DNA from: Nodosilinea sp. WJT8-NPBG4
Lineage (GTDB): Bacteria > Cyanobacteriota > Cyanobacteriia > Phormidesmidales > Phormidesmidaceae
DNA length: 64,000 nt
Reading direction: 5' to 3'
Assembly (NCBI GenBank): GCA_019359285.1
Contig: JAHHHQ010000028.1
Span: forward strand, 124,001 to 188,000
The notes under the pieces are model-generated. The model did not search any database. It had not been told where the DNA came from and worked only from the letters and a program-made list of their open reading frames with translations. A program made the translations under genes and the position numbers. Position 1 is the stretch's first letter. The number at the start of each line of letters is the position of its first letter. Below are positions 1 through 8,528 of this stretch, one piece after another.

Positions 1-215
1 CTCCTGATCATTGAACGCATCTAAGCTGTCATTTCCGCCATTGCCTATTCCAACTTGACAGCCATTTTGGTAGACACCTTAGCATCTAACGGTGATGCCA
101 AGCTTTGAATAGTAGCAGGACAGGCAATACCAAGTGCTTGAGCAGGATTTTCACTGATCAAAAAGCTTGCAGTTGTGCCTACCGCAAAAGCACTAAACAC
201 TATCAAGTTTCGCAT
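1..215 (-). pseudogene. 5' part of a probable exported (PEP/PTPA-CTERM-like) protein, frameshifted, cut by window edge
   Basis: Reading the minus strand from an ATG at 215 gives MRNLIVFSAFAVGTTASFLI followed by an AxA-type site (NPAQA), which is a convincing signal peptide. The frame then reaches a TAG. Shifting by one base near 71-80 opens another frame, with no stop to the window edge, reading VYQNGCQVGIGNGGNDSLDA, a Cys/Gly/Asn-rich stretch typical of the mature start of cyanobacterial PEP-CTERM proteins. The shift falls on a GTGT dinucleotide, so slippage, a true mutation or a sequencing error are all possible. The sorting tail would lie outside the window. The gene sits just downstream of the exosortase, which fits a substrate role; that role is inference. 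Confidence 0.5.
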
Positions 216-347
216 TAACCGTTATAGACGAAATAACGTCAAAATTTGGTAGTACCCTATTTAAGGAAATCAACGCTTAAGTAAACCTTGATGACCTGCT
301 GCACATATAAATGCGTGATCTCACACCCTCCAAAAGCATAGAATGTT

Positions 348-367
348 CTACGTATAAATACTAGGCT
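348..367. promoter_or_regulatory. 20-bp motif shared with the wza-like promoter region
   Basis: The sequence CTACGTATAAATACTAGGCT lies between the exosortase and the truncated exported-protein gene. It matches 17 of 20 bases with 25178-25197 upstream of the Wza-like gene. Both copies contain ACGTA followed by AAATACTA. A shared regulator or sigma-factor site is possible but unproven. Confidence 0.3.
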
Positions 368-419
368 CTTTTTTATTTTTTACAAAAACTCTAAATCTGT
401 GTTTTCCTAAAGGATTTTT

Positions 420-1364
420 CTAAGAAATGTCGTGTACCTTATGCCTAGAATTATTGTTTGCTCGCTCAACCATCGCCATCATGGCGTAGTAATACGCTGT
501 AAGTAATAAGCTCACAAAGATCTGGCCGCCCCAAAAGCCGTGCCAAAAATTAAACCACCATTCGCCCCAGTAAACGTGAGCGATAGTGACCAGCATTAGC
601 CGGGGAATGTTAAAAAGAAGCGAAATAATTACTGCAACAGAAATTAATAACGCCATCTGCCGAGGTTTTTGTTTATAAAGAATGCCCATAATAAAACCGG
701 TGGCGGCGATCGATAGAGCCATGTCTAAACCATTGCAGCCCCAGCCCACCTCAACCGCTCCTTTGGGAAAGGTAATATAAACCCCCTCCTGTACTGCTGG
801 AAAGCCGATCGCCCGCATAGCCGCACTACTGATCTCGGCCATCTTGATTTCTAGAAATTGGTAAGGAGCAAAAAAGTCCCACAAAAAGCGAGAGACAAAG
901 CCAATGCGCGGGTAGGTAGTCAGGCCAATTAAAAACGTTGGCACTATAAAGCGGGTAAAAAAGATAGCGCCCCAGGTGCTACAGGCAATGCCTGCCAAAA
1001 TTATCAGCCACAAAAAGGCTTGGGGCCAGAGGGCAAAGCGGCAAAACGGAAACAGGACCGCCGCACAGACAATCAGCAGATGCCCCAATAGGCGATCTTC
1101 TTCTGAAGCCGAGAGCTTTTGCAGCACCACACGGCGATTCCACAACTCGGCGACGGCTATCCCCAGCATACATAGCACCAAAAACCAGCCCACTTTGCCC
1201 CGCAGTGCCCTAGGCATCAAGTAGCCTAGCCAAGCTGGCAGGTAGACTAGCCCAACCGTTAGCCCCAGCAGCACAAAGCGCCCGTGGGTGTCTTTAGCTA
1301 GGCTGACTATCCAGCCCTGAATAGTTTGCAGGTGAAACTTGAGATTTAGGGTTGGGACTGCCAT
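420..1364 (-). CDS. Exosortase (cyanoexosortase family)
   Basis: Polytopic inner-membrane cysteine transpeptidase of 314 aa, expected to cleave and sort exported proteins carrying a PEP-CTERM-like tail. The family's three catalytic positions are visible in order: Cys in GWGCNGLD (about residue 209), Arg in FNIPRLML (about 252) and His in FNFWHGFWGG (about 273). Roughly eight hydrophobic segments surround them. It lies 113 bp downstream of an HpsJ-like gene, an arrangement known for cyanobacterial exosortases of the A and C types; I cannot decide which. Likely substrates in this window are the two PTPA-CTERM proteins at 29.4 and 31.1 kb and the broken gene at the left edge. The ATG at 1364 fits the hydrophobic N-terminus. 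Confidence 0.88.
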   Translation of the reverse strand: MAVPTLNLKFHLQTIQGWIVSLAKDTHGRFVLLGLTVGLVYLPAWLGYLMPRALRGKVGWFLVLCMLGIAVAELWNRRVVLQKLSASEEDRLLGHLLIVCAAVLFPFCRFALWPQAFLWLIILAGIACSTWGAIFFTRFIVPTFLIGLTTYPRIGFVSRFLWDFFAPYQFLEIKMAEISSAAMRAIGFPAVQEGVYITFPKGAVEVGWGCNGLDMALSIAATGFIMGILYKQKPRQMALLISVAVIISLLFNIPRLMLVTIAHVYWGEWWFNFWHGFWGGQIFVSLLLTAYYYAMMAMVERANNNSRHKVHDIS

Positions 1365-1477
1365 GGTTTTTAATGGATTGGCATATCAGTTCAATTCGCA
1401 AGGCGTAAAGCCCACGGCGTTCTAAAAACGGGAACCGGCTCGGAACGAGTATTTGTCGCAAAATTACCAGGGCGACT

Positions 1478-2089
1478 CTAGCGACTATGTTTGAGGCCAA
1501 ACCGTCCCAATGCCAGGAGCCCCACACCAATTACCACTTGGGTACTCAACATCGACATCATTGATTTGGTCGTCTGACCGCGGGCATTTTCGAGCAGGGC
1601 TTGGGCTTGAGTTTCGACCTGCACCAACGCTGTTTTGATACGCTCGGGTGTAACCTCGGCGGGCAGGTTGGGGTTATCTTGCGCAGTTAGAAGCTGAGAG
1701 CGAATTTCCGTGGCTTCGCCTTCGATATTGCGCACGGCCTGATTTTGTAGCACCAGTCCATCACGGATTACAAGCACCCCAGACAACGCAAATAGGATAC
1801 CTATGACTAGGCAAATCAAAGCCAGAGAACGGGACAGGCCAGGCCGATTTAGACTGCCGTAGACCGACATCGCCAAGCCTAAAAAAAATAAAATGCCGCG
1901 CCCACTAACCTGCTGCATGAACCCAACTCGCCACTCTAAGGCCATTGGATCAGGGGGAATGGCGATCGCCATTAGATTCATGACAAACCCCACTATGCAA
2001 GCCAAGCCAACCACAAAAAAAATGGTGCTGGCAGACGGAGCCTGCGATCGCGATGGAGTAGTCAGGGGGTTCTGAGGAAAGCTAGTCAT
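1478..2089 (-). CDS. HpsJ-like membrane protein, exosortase-associated
   Basis: A 203-aa protein with a Ser/Pro-rich N-terminus, hydrophobic segments near residues 22-45, 65-80 and 88-108, a soluble predicted helical region (about 110-170, rich in Gln, Glu and Ala) and a last membrane segment near 180-197. This layout matches HpsJ-like proteins, first named from hormogonium polysaccharide loci, versions of which are encoded beside cyanobacterial exosortases. The biochemical role is unknown; a scaffold or chaperone role for sorting or polysaccharide secretion is inference. It precedes the exosortase on the same strand and probably shares its transcript. Confidence 0.65.
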   Translation of the reverse strand: MTSFPQNPLTTPSRSQAPSASTIFFVVGLACIVGFVMNLMAIAIPPDPMALEWRVGFMQQVSGRGILFFLGLAMSVYGSLNRPGLSRSLALICLVIGILFALSGVLVIRDGLVLQNQAVRNIEGEATEIRSQLLTAQDNPNLPAEVTPERIKTALVQVETQAQALLENARGQTTKSMMSMLSTQVVIGVGLLALGRFGLKHSR

Positions 2090-2274
2090 AGTTGCCGTAG
2101 AGGTTAGAACTAATTAATGCTTTTAAACTTTTGGGAGGCAGAGCGCACCTTGAGCAAGAAGGTCATGGCTCTGGGTTCACTTTTCTAGCCCGACAGAATT
2201 TAACCGGATAGTTTTAATCTTGGCTAGCGTAGAATATCAAACCTTTACGGATTCCTATGAACTGGGGAATAGCC

Positions 2275-3669
2275 CTAGTTAAGGTAGGGGTTGGCTCCAG
2301 TCCAAGGAGCCGCAGGCGCATTTACAGTGGAGCGGGGGTTGAGCTCATGCCACCGCAGTCCCAACAGCACCGCAATGGTCAACATAAAGCCAGGCTCTTC
2401 CATAGTGGTGAAGATAAACCCGTTGACAAGCACATTCAGCAGCAAAAACCGCGACAGGTCATCTAGGCACACACGAGTCCACAGTCGCCACCACAAGCCC
2501 ACATAGACCCCCAGCCCCAGAAACCCCAAGTCTCCCCAAATACCGGCAAACCCCCAGAAGGGAGAGAAAAAGCTGGAGTCGAGGTAGCTGTTGTTCCAGT
2601 ATTTCCAAATTGACTCCACTACCGGGTGGCGAGTCGCACCCAATGGGTCAAGCAAGCTGCTGTAATCGCGAATCATCCAGCCGCCAATGCGGCCTACGGT
2701 GTGTCCTGGCCCCAAGCCCAGAAACCAGTTGAGTAGCGAGGTGTAGTGCTCGGGAATAGTGCGCAGCGGAAACAGCTTTTGTACAGTGGCATCTCCCTCG
2801 GGGCCGTAAATCTCAGGCCGTACCCAGGTGCGAAAAGAGCTCAAATACTCGATATCAACGTTATAAACACACCAATAAAAGCCGTAGATTACCACGGTGG
2901 CTAATACTGTGTACTTAAGCGTTTTTTTAATATCTGCTGTGCGGCTGATGATCAGCACGACCCAAGCTATAGATCCTACCAATAGCACCTGCTTGGCATC
3001 AGTAACTAATACTTCGAATACACCAGCGCACAATACCAAGGCTCGTAGCGTAAATCCGGCTTCCTTGGCCGTCACATAGTAGAAAATTCCGTATATGAAA
3101 GCTACAGTTGCCCCAACGACGTGCCCACCGCTGGATAGATAGAAAACCCCCTGGATATTGTCATCCAGCGTCATGCTGCTGTAGGATAGGAGCCCGGTGT
3201 GAAGGCCAACAAATTGCCCCAGGGCCAGCACCAGGTGCAGCAGTCCAAAGCCCAATACCCAGCGCCGAAACTGCCCCAGCTTTTCAGCCGTGAAGGGAAT
3301 GCTGATGATCGCTGCCAAAATCAAAAATGGCTCCGACTGAATCATAAAATTCAGAAAAATATTCACGGCTCCAGCTCGGTTTAGCAAAGCGCTGGCCGTG
3401 CTAACCGCAAAGTAGAGGTAAAGGCAAATTAAGATCGCTTGCATCAGCTGCCGCTGGCGACGACTGACGTTGCGGCTGCGCAAATACACTAGCAGACAGA
3501 GGATAGGCACCATCACAAAGTGCACAAAGTTAATCGGTGCCGGCACCCCGATCGACTCAATAATGCGGGGGAAAAAGGCGGTGGCAAAGGCGATCAAAAT
3601 TAGCTTTGAGCTGGAGATAAACCCCTTTTGCTGAGTGGTTTTATAGGCACTGAGGGGGGGAACGTTCAT
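2275..3669 (-). CDS. Wzy-like polysaccharide polymerase / O-antigen ligase-type membrane protein
   Basis: A 464-aa protein with about eleven hydrophobic segments and one large loop (about residues 265-360) before the last membrane helices. This is the topology of Wzy polymerases and WaaL-type ligases, which act on undecaprenyl-linked oligosaccharides at the outer face of the inner membrane. No sharp sequence motif is available, so the call rests on topology and position: it is the last gene of the glycosyltransferase train and its ATG overlaps the upstream glycosyltransferase stop (ATGA). With the flippase at 15.2 kb it would complete a Wzx/Wzy pathway. HpsL-type proteins of hormogonium polysaccharide loci are a possible closer relative. 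Confidence 0.65.
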   Translation of the reverse strand: MNVPPLSAYKTTQQKGFISSSKLILIAFATAFFPRIIESIGVPAPINFVHFVMVPILCLLVYLRSRNVSRRQRQLMQAILICLYLYFAVSTASALLNRAGAVNIFLNFMIQSEPFLILAAIISIPFTAEKLGQFRRWVLGFGLLHLVLALGQFVGLHTGLLSYSSMTLDDNIQGVFYLSSGGHVVGATVAFIYGIFYYVTAKEAGFTLRALVLCAGVFEVLVTDAKQVLLVGSIAWVVLIISRTADIKKTLKYTVLATVVIYGFYWCVYNVDIEYLSSFRTWVRPEIYGPEGDATVQKLFPLRTIPEHYTSLLNWFLGLGPGHTVGRIGGWMIRDYSSLLDPLGATRHPVVESIWKYWNNSYLDSSFFSPFWGFAGIWGDLGFLGLGVYVGLWWRLWTRVCLDDLSRFLLLNVLVNGFIFTTMEEPGFMLTIAVLLGLRWHELNPRSTVNAPAAPWTGANPYLN

Positions 3670-4841
3670 CGCGATCGCTGGCTAAATGTCACTTTGTCGT
3701 AGATATCGCTGATGTAGGTGTAATTTTGAGTGGCGGTGTAGCGTTCCAGATAAGTCTGGCGAGCAACATGGCGCATGGCAAACCGCTGAGTCGGGTGGTC
3801 GAGCAGCTGCTGTACTTGCTGGGCCAGGCTGTGGGGGTTGCCGGGTTCAAAGTGCAGGCCGGTCTTGCCGGTTTCAACCAGTTCGGCGATCGCCCCAATC
3901 TTCGCCGCTACCACAGGGGTTCCCTTAGCAAAAGCCTCCACTGCCACCCGACCAAAAGTCTCGTACCATTTAGACGGAAAGACCAAAAAGCTGGCTTCCC
4001 CCATCAGGTGGTGAACTTCGCCGATGGGGCGGCGACCCAGCCACTCGATGTTAGGCAGAGCCTGGGCGGCGTCTCTCACCAGGTCTGCTAGGGGGCCGTC
4101 ACCGACAATCTTGAGCGGATAGGGGGTGGAGAGTTGTTTCCAAGCATCGATTAGAGTATCGAGCCCCTTTTCGACCGACAGCCGCCCGACGTATAGGGCA
4201 AAGCCGCCGTTGCCGCTGCCCACCCCTGGGTCGGGGTCAATAAAGTTGGGCTTGACGATAATTTTGTCGGCGGGCATGCCACCCTCCACCAGCTTTTGCT
4301 TAGCAAACTGGGTGAGGGTAATAAATATGTTCACCTGCTGATCCCAGGTTTTGAGTAGCCGGTGAGTGGTAATCATCGCCGTCACCATAGCGCTGGCGGG
4401 GCGACTTTGGCGATAGCATTTGTGAACAATGCCCGCGTAGGGCACGGCCTGCCCCACGCAGTCTTCGCACACCTGGCCATTGCGAAAAAATAGTCCGTTG
4501 GGGCAGATCAAGCGGTAGTTTCGCAGGGTTTGCACCACGGGCACCCCCTCGGCCTGGGCTGCGTAGTATACCGAAGGCGAGATTAGGGGAAAAAAGTTTT
4601 GCACATGGACGATGTCATAGGGCTGCGATCGCAACCTAACGCGCACTTCCCGGTAGGCTGTCTGCGACCACAGAGTTTTAGCCGCCAGCCGCAAGGGGCT
4701 GTAGCTGGGAATGTCGTCGTTGGTGGCAGTATAGCGATCGACCTGGTGGCCGTGGTTTTCAAGCAGGCGCTCTTCGGCGGCGCAAGACTCATCTTCACCG
4801 CCGCGAATTTGATAGGCGTTGTGAATACTTAGGATGCGCAT
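3666..4841 (-). CDS. Glycosyltransferase family 4
   Basis: GT-B fold retaining glycosyltransferase of 391 aa. The N-terminus MRILSIHNAYQIRGGED is a typical GT4 start with a Gly-rich donor loop. The donor-binding domain has LYVGRLSVEKGLDTLI and the E-x7-E motif in WYETFGRVAVEAFAKG. A CPNG and CEDC pair near residues 125-140 is typical of a GT4 subgroup. An ATG 63 bases upstream is in frame, but the start at 4841 has an excellent ribosome-binding site (AGGAGGTGA) and the proper N-terminus. It overlaps the upstream GT4 gene by 13 bp and the polymerase by 4 bp. Donor and acceptor cannot be told from sequence. Confidence 0.88.
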   Translation of the reverse strand: MRILSIHNAYQIRGGEDESCAAEERLLENHGHQVDRYTATNDDIPSYSPLRLAAKTLWSQTAYREVRVRLRSQPYDIVHVQNFFPLISPSVYYAAQAEGVPVVQTLRNYRLICPNGLFFRNGQVCEDCVGQAVPYAGIVHKCYRQSRPASAMVTAMITTHRLLKTWDQQVNIFITLTQFAKQKLVEGGMPADKIIVKPNFIDPDPGVGSGNGGFALYVGRLSVEKGLDTLIDAWKQLSTPYPLKIVGDGPLADLVRDAAQALPNIEWLGRRPIGEVHHLMGEASFLVFPSKWYETFGRVAVEAFAKGTPVVAAKIGAIAELVETGKTGLHFEPGNPHSLAQQVQQLLDHPTQRFAMRHVARQTYLERYTATQNYTYISDIYDKVTFSQRSR

Positions 4842-6082
4842 GGGGTCACCTCCTGACAAAGCGCGGCGTACTGTTGGCTCAGTTCTAAACCCTTGGCTTC
4901 CCATGAAAAGAATTGCTGCACTCGTCGCTGCCCTGCAGCCCCCATTTGCTGACCCATATCCGGGACGTAGGCAAGCTTTTCCATGGCAGTAGCCAGCTCG
5001 CGAATGGTTTGGCTTGGACTAGTAGCAGACACCTTAATACCGGTTTCTGATGTTACTTGTATACTCGGTCCACCTAAATCAAGACAGATTACCGGGCGAC
5101 CAGCAGCCATGGCCTCTAAGCAGACAAAGCCTCCTGACTCATGCAAGCTAGGGTGAACCAATGCATCGCAGTACCTTAAATGCTCCAACACATCTGATCT
5201 CGGTAGATTGCCAATAAATTTAACTTGTTGTGATATACCAAGCTGATGAGCAAGTTGCTGAAGATTTGCCTGTTCTGGGCCGTTACCCAAAATCCAATAT
5301 TCAGAGTTATCTGGAAGACTGGCTTGGGCAAATGCGCGTAGCCCTAAATGAATCCCCTTCCAATGTAGAAGTCTAGCTACAGTAATCAGCCGAAATGAGC
5401 TATGTAGAGACGTTGATTGAACACCATTAACGGGAGCTAATAATTCCAACTCTTGCTTAGACATACCAATGGCAGGAGATACCTGAACATTAGTTGCACC
5501 AATTTTTTTAAGACGCTTAGCGGTATCTTGAGTGGTAGCTTTTACTAAAAGGCTTCGTCGAGCAGTGATTTGAGTAAACGGATCTAGCTCACCGATACGA
5601 TGCACCAGGCTGCGTACCACTTCGTATACCTGACCTCGGCGGCTAAAATCTCCCCAGAAAGGCGGTGGGGCCATCTCGCCACCGCCCACTGGTCCCCACA
5701 CGAAAGGCACCGGCAACAGGGCCAAAAAGCTAGGGGTGGAATAGCGCACGTAGGTCACATGGTGCACCAAGTCGATATCCACCGTTTTAAGTAGGGTCTT
5801 GGCGGCGAAATAAGCTCCTACCTGCCAGAAGTAATAGTGGGGCACATGGGCTGGGGGCAGTTCCTTAGCTACCAGAGGTGGATCGCTGTAGAGAAATGTC
5901 AGCCTATCGACCGGGTGCTGCGTTAGTTCGGCTTCGATGGCGGCTCGGTTGCTGACGCGGGTGAGCACCCAAACCCGATGGTATTTGGCGAGTTCTTGCG
6001 CCAAGTGCCAGCCTACCCCCGGCTCGGAACCCATATTAGGCTGGCAAGCGTAAGCCGAAATTAAAATATTGAGGGGTTTCAT
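4829..6082 (-). CDS. Glycosyltransferase family 4
   Basis: A 417-aa GT-B enzyme. The N-terminus carries ISAYACQPNMGSEPGVGW, a signature of one GT4 branch, and the C-terminal domain has VARLLHWKGIHLGL plus the E-x7-E motif in HESGGFVCLEAMAAGRP. It would add a sugar to the lipid-linked repeat unit at the cytoplasmic face of the membrane. The gene lies 5 bp downstream of another GT4 and overlaps the next by 13 bp, so translation is probably coupled. Specificity is not readable. Confidence 0.88.
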   Translation of the reverse strand: MKPLNILISAYACQPNMGSEPGVGWHLAQELAKYHRVWVLTRVSNRAAIEAELTQHPVDRLTFLYSDPPLVAKELPPAHVPHYYFWQVGAYFAAKTLLKTVDIDLVHHVTYVRYSTPSFLALLPVPFVWGPVGGGEMAPPPFWGDFSRRGQVYEVVRSLVHRIGELDPFTQITARRSLLVKATTQDTAKRLKKIGATNVQVSPAIGMSKQELELLAPVNGVQSTSLHSSFRLITVARLLHWKGIHLGLRAFAQASLPDNSEYWILGNGPEQANLQQLAHQLGISQQVKFIGNLPRSDVLEHLRYCDALVHPSLHESGGFVCLEAMAAGRPVICLDLGGPSIQVTSETGIKVSATSPSQTIRELATAMEKLAYVPDMGQQMGAAGQRRVQQFFSWEAKGLELSQQYAALCQEVTPCAS

Positions 6083-6087
6083 AGAGT

Positions 6088-7206
6088 TTAGCTGGGGTTG
6101 AGCAAGGTTTCATAAACCGAAGCAACACGCTCGGCGTGAGCGGCCCAGGTAAAGCTCTGGGCGCGATCGCGACCTGCTTTGACCAGGTAGCCATAGGTTT
6201 CGGGCTGCTCGTAGAGCTGCTGGATGGCGGCGGCGATCGCGGCAATATCCTCTGGCGGCACCAGTAGACCTGCCTGACCTACCACTTCGGGCAGAGCGGT
6301 AGTGTTGGCCGCCACCACCGGAGTACCACAGGCCATTGCCTCTAAGGGCGTAATGCCAAACCCTTCGTAAAGGGAAGGGGCCACTAGCCCGTCGGCGGCG
6401 TTGTAAAGCTCTACCAACTCTGCCTGACTAGGTTTACCAACATAAGCGACACAGTCCGTAAGGTTTTGCTGCTGAAGATAGGTTTTCTGCTCGGGGGTAA
6501 AATCGGCCCCAGCCTTGAGCAAATACATTGGCAGCCCCTGCTGGCGCAGCAGCGCCAGAGCCTGGAGTAGGGCAACGAGGTTTTTGCGGGGGTGGTTAGA
6601 GCCGACGTTAAGCAGACAAAAAGTCTGAGGAGCCAGGCCGTAGCGCAATCGCGCTGCTGTCACCTGCGCTGCACCCAATCGTTGAAAGAGCCGATCTACT
6701 CCATTGTGGGCCGTGGTAACGCGGGCTGGCTCAATGCCAAAGGTAGCCATCACATCCTTAGCGGTGTGGTCAGACACGGTGACAATGTGGTCGGCCTGGG
6801 CTAGCCCCCGCACCGCGTAGCGCCACAACCCAGTGCTTAACCAGGGCAGCTTGGCCTGGGTGCTAATATTTTCGGGCTGGATGTAATTGATCAGGTCGTG
6901 GCAAGTGACCACGACGGGACGACCCGTGCGGCCCAGGGCGTAGCATAGATGCCCGTCGCTATGGTCAATAACGTGGAATAGGTCGATCTGGCGCTGACGG
7001 GCCACCTGACGCGGAAACTGCCCATAGCGGCGGTAGTATTTGACCAAACCTGCCAGGGCCGACCCCTGAAACTCTTTGAATGACGGTGTGATCTCATGAA
7101 AAGTCCAGGTCGGGCGCACCTGCCGCAATCCTTGCACCAGGCCATCAGCGTGGACATCCATGCTGAACGAGGCACCAAGGGCTCGGCGAACAATGGCAAC
7201 TTGCAT
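6088..7206 (-). CDS. Glycosyltransferase family 4
   Basis: A 372-aa GT-B enzyme starting MQVAIVRRALGASFSMDV. The donor domain shows LLNVGSNHPRKNL and the E-x7-E motif in YEGFGITPLEAMACGTP, and TAHNGVD is typical of the linker region. A further in-frame ATG lies 30 bases upstream, but 7206 has GGGTGA at the right distance and yields the normal N-terminus. The 13 bases GGTGACCCCATGC around the start are identical to those at 4841. It is separated by 4 bp from the upstream gene and 5 bp from the downstream one. Confidence 0.88.
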   Translation of the reverse strand: MQVAIVRRALGASFSMDVHADGLVQGLRQVRPTWTFHEITPSFKEFQGSALAGLVKYYRRYGQFPRQVARQRQIDLFHVIDHSDGHLCYALGRTGRPVVVTCHDLINYIQPENISTQAKLPWLSTGLWRYAVRGLAQADHIVTVSDHTAKDVMATFGIEPARVTTAHNGVDRLFQRLGAAQVTAARLRYGLAPQTFCLLNVGSNHPRKNLVALLQALALLRQQGLPMYLLKAGADFTPEQKTYLQQQNLTDCVAYVGKPSQAELVELYNAADGLVAPSLYEGFGITPLEAMACGTPVVAANTTALPEVVGQAGLLVPPEDIAAIAAAIQQLYEQPETYGYLVKAGRDRAQSFTWAAHAERVASVYETLLNPS

Positions 7207-7210
7207 GGGG

Positions 7211-8467
7211 TCACCCTTTAGTAGTACTGGGTGCAAGAATAGGAACCGGCTGCGGCACCCGTTGAGGAATAATCCCCTCCGGGCGCAGCTGCTGAAACGT
7301 TGCGAGAAAAGCTCGTAGCTCGCAGTCTAGATCCTGTCCTGCAAACACCTCCTGCGATCGTTGGCTGTAGCGCTGGCGGGTATCGCTATCGGTTAAGGCT
7401 ACGAGCGCCGCAGTCAGGGCGGCCCGATCGCCGCAGGGGTAAACCAGCCCGTTGTAGCGATGCTGCACCGTGTCGCGGTAGCCCCAGTTGCCGCAGCGAT
7501 CGCTCAAAATCGGCGGTGTGCCCGCCGCCATAGCTTCAGAAATGACTAGGGGGTGCGGATCGCTCAAAGAGGTCGAAACAAACACATCCAGCGCGGCGTA
7601 GTAGAGGGGCAGCTTGCTCTGATTGACAAAGCCCACGTTCACCACCTCACCGTTGAGGGTGGCGAGGTGCCGGTCAATGGCCGGGGTCAGCTCGCCACCG
7701 CCAATCATGATGCCGCGCACGCGAGGATCTTGCCGATGGGCCTCGGCCACCGCCTCAATAAACTCAAAGGGGTTTTTGCGCTCAATGTACTTGCCGCAAA
7801 AGCCGTAGAGAATGGTATCGGCATCCCAGCTTAGGGTCTGGCGCAGGCGCAAAATTTCCGGCTGATTTTGGGCCATGGTGGTCTCCCAGCGATCGCGATC
7901 AACCGGGTAGCAGCCCCGCACGACAATATTGGGATTGACGCCGTAGTGGCGCAGGTAGATCTCATTGTGGTCGCCGCTGCTAATCCAGCGATCGGCTAGG
8001 CCATACATCCAGGGGTACAGGAGTGCCTTGGCTAAACGACGGCTGCCCGACTGACTGCTATCGGTGATCACCGTGGCATCGTTTTGCATAATTACCGGAA
8101 TGCCCCGCAGCTTGCACAGCGCCACCGTCAGCCGGTAGGACAGGGTATAAAAGCTGGGCAAAAACACTGCATCTACATGGGCTTTGGTCAAGCGGTTAGC
8201 CAAGGCTGGAGTCAGCAATCCCTTGGTCGTAGCAGTGGCAGTCTTACCGGTCCAAGTTTTCAAAAACTCATAGGGGTAGCCGCTGAGCAAATCCACATCC
8301 CAGGGCTCGCTACTGCCCAGGGCGCGATCGCCCCCCGACTGGTTTTCATTGCACAGATAAAACACCTTAACCTCAACCCCCGGTTGCTCATTGAGCTTTC
8401 GCCAGAGAGGAGCGTGATGCTGGGTCGGATGGGTAAATACCACCCCCAGACGAAATGATTTAGTCAT
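7211..8467 (-). CDS. Glycosyltransferase family 4
   Basis: A 418-aa GT-B type glycosyltransferase. I set the start at the ATG at 8467 (MTKSFRLGVVFTHPTQHHAP) because the 62 residues upstream in frame are Trp/Arg-rich, run back over the end of the preceding gene and do not resemble a domain. The N-terminal domain has FTHPTQHHAPLWRKL, and the donor domain has YGFCGKYIERKNPFEFIEA and SDPHPLVISEAMAAGTPP, the DP variant of the GT4 E-x7-E motif. The middle contains IMQNDATV and WISSGDHNEIYLR, typical of enzymes of this group. Likely part of repeat-unit assembly. Confidence 0.83.
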   Translation of the reverse strand: MTKSFRLGVVFTHPTQHHAPLWRKLNEQPGVEVKVFYLCNENQSGGDRALGSSEPWDVDLLSGYPYEFLKTWTGKTATATTKGLLTPALANRLTKAHVDAVFLPSFYTLSYRLTVALCKLRGIPVIMQNDATVITDSSQSGSRRLAKALLYPWMYGLADRWISSGDHNEIYLRHYGVNPNIVVRGCYPVDRDRWETTMAQNQPEILRLRQTLSWDADTILYGFCGKYIERKNPFEFIEAVAEAHRQDPRVRGIMIGGGELTPAIDRHLATLNGEVVNVGFVNQSKLPLYYAALDVFVSTSLSDPHPLVISEAMAAGTPPILSDRCGNWGYRDTVQHRYNGLVYPCGDRAALTAALVALTDSDTRQRYSQRSQEVFAGQDLDCELRAFLATFQQLRPEGIIPQRVPQPVPILAPSTTKG

Positions 8468-8528
8468 AGCAGGTTCAAATAAAAGAATCCGATGAAAGCA
8501 ACTAAGCAAATAGCTGGAGACACACCAC

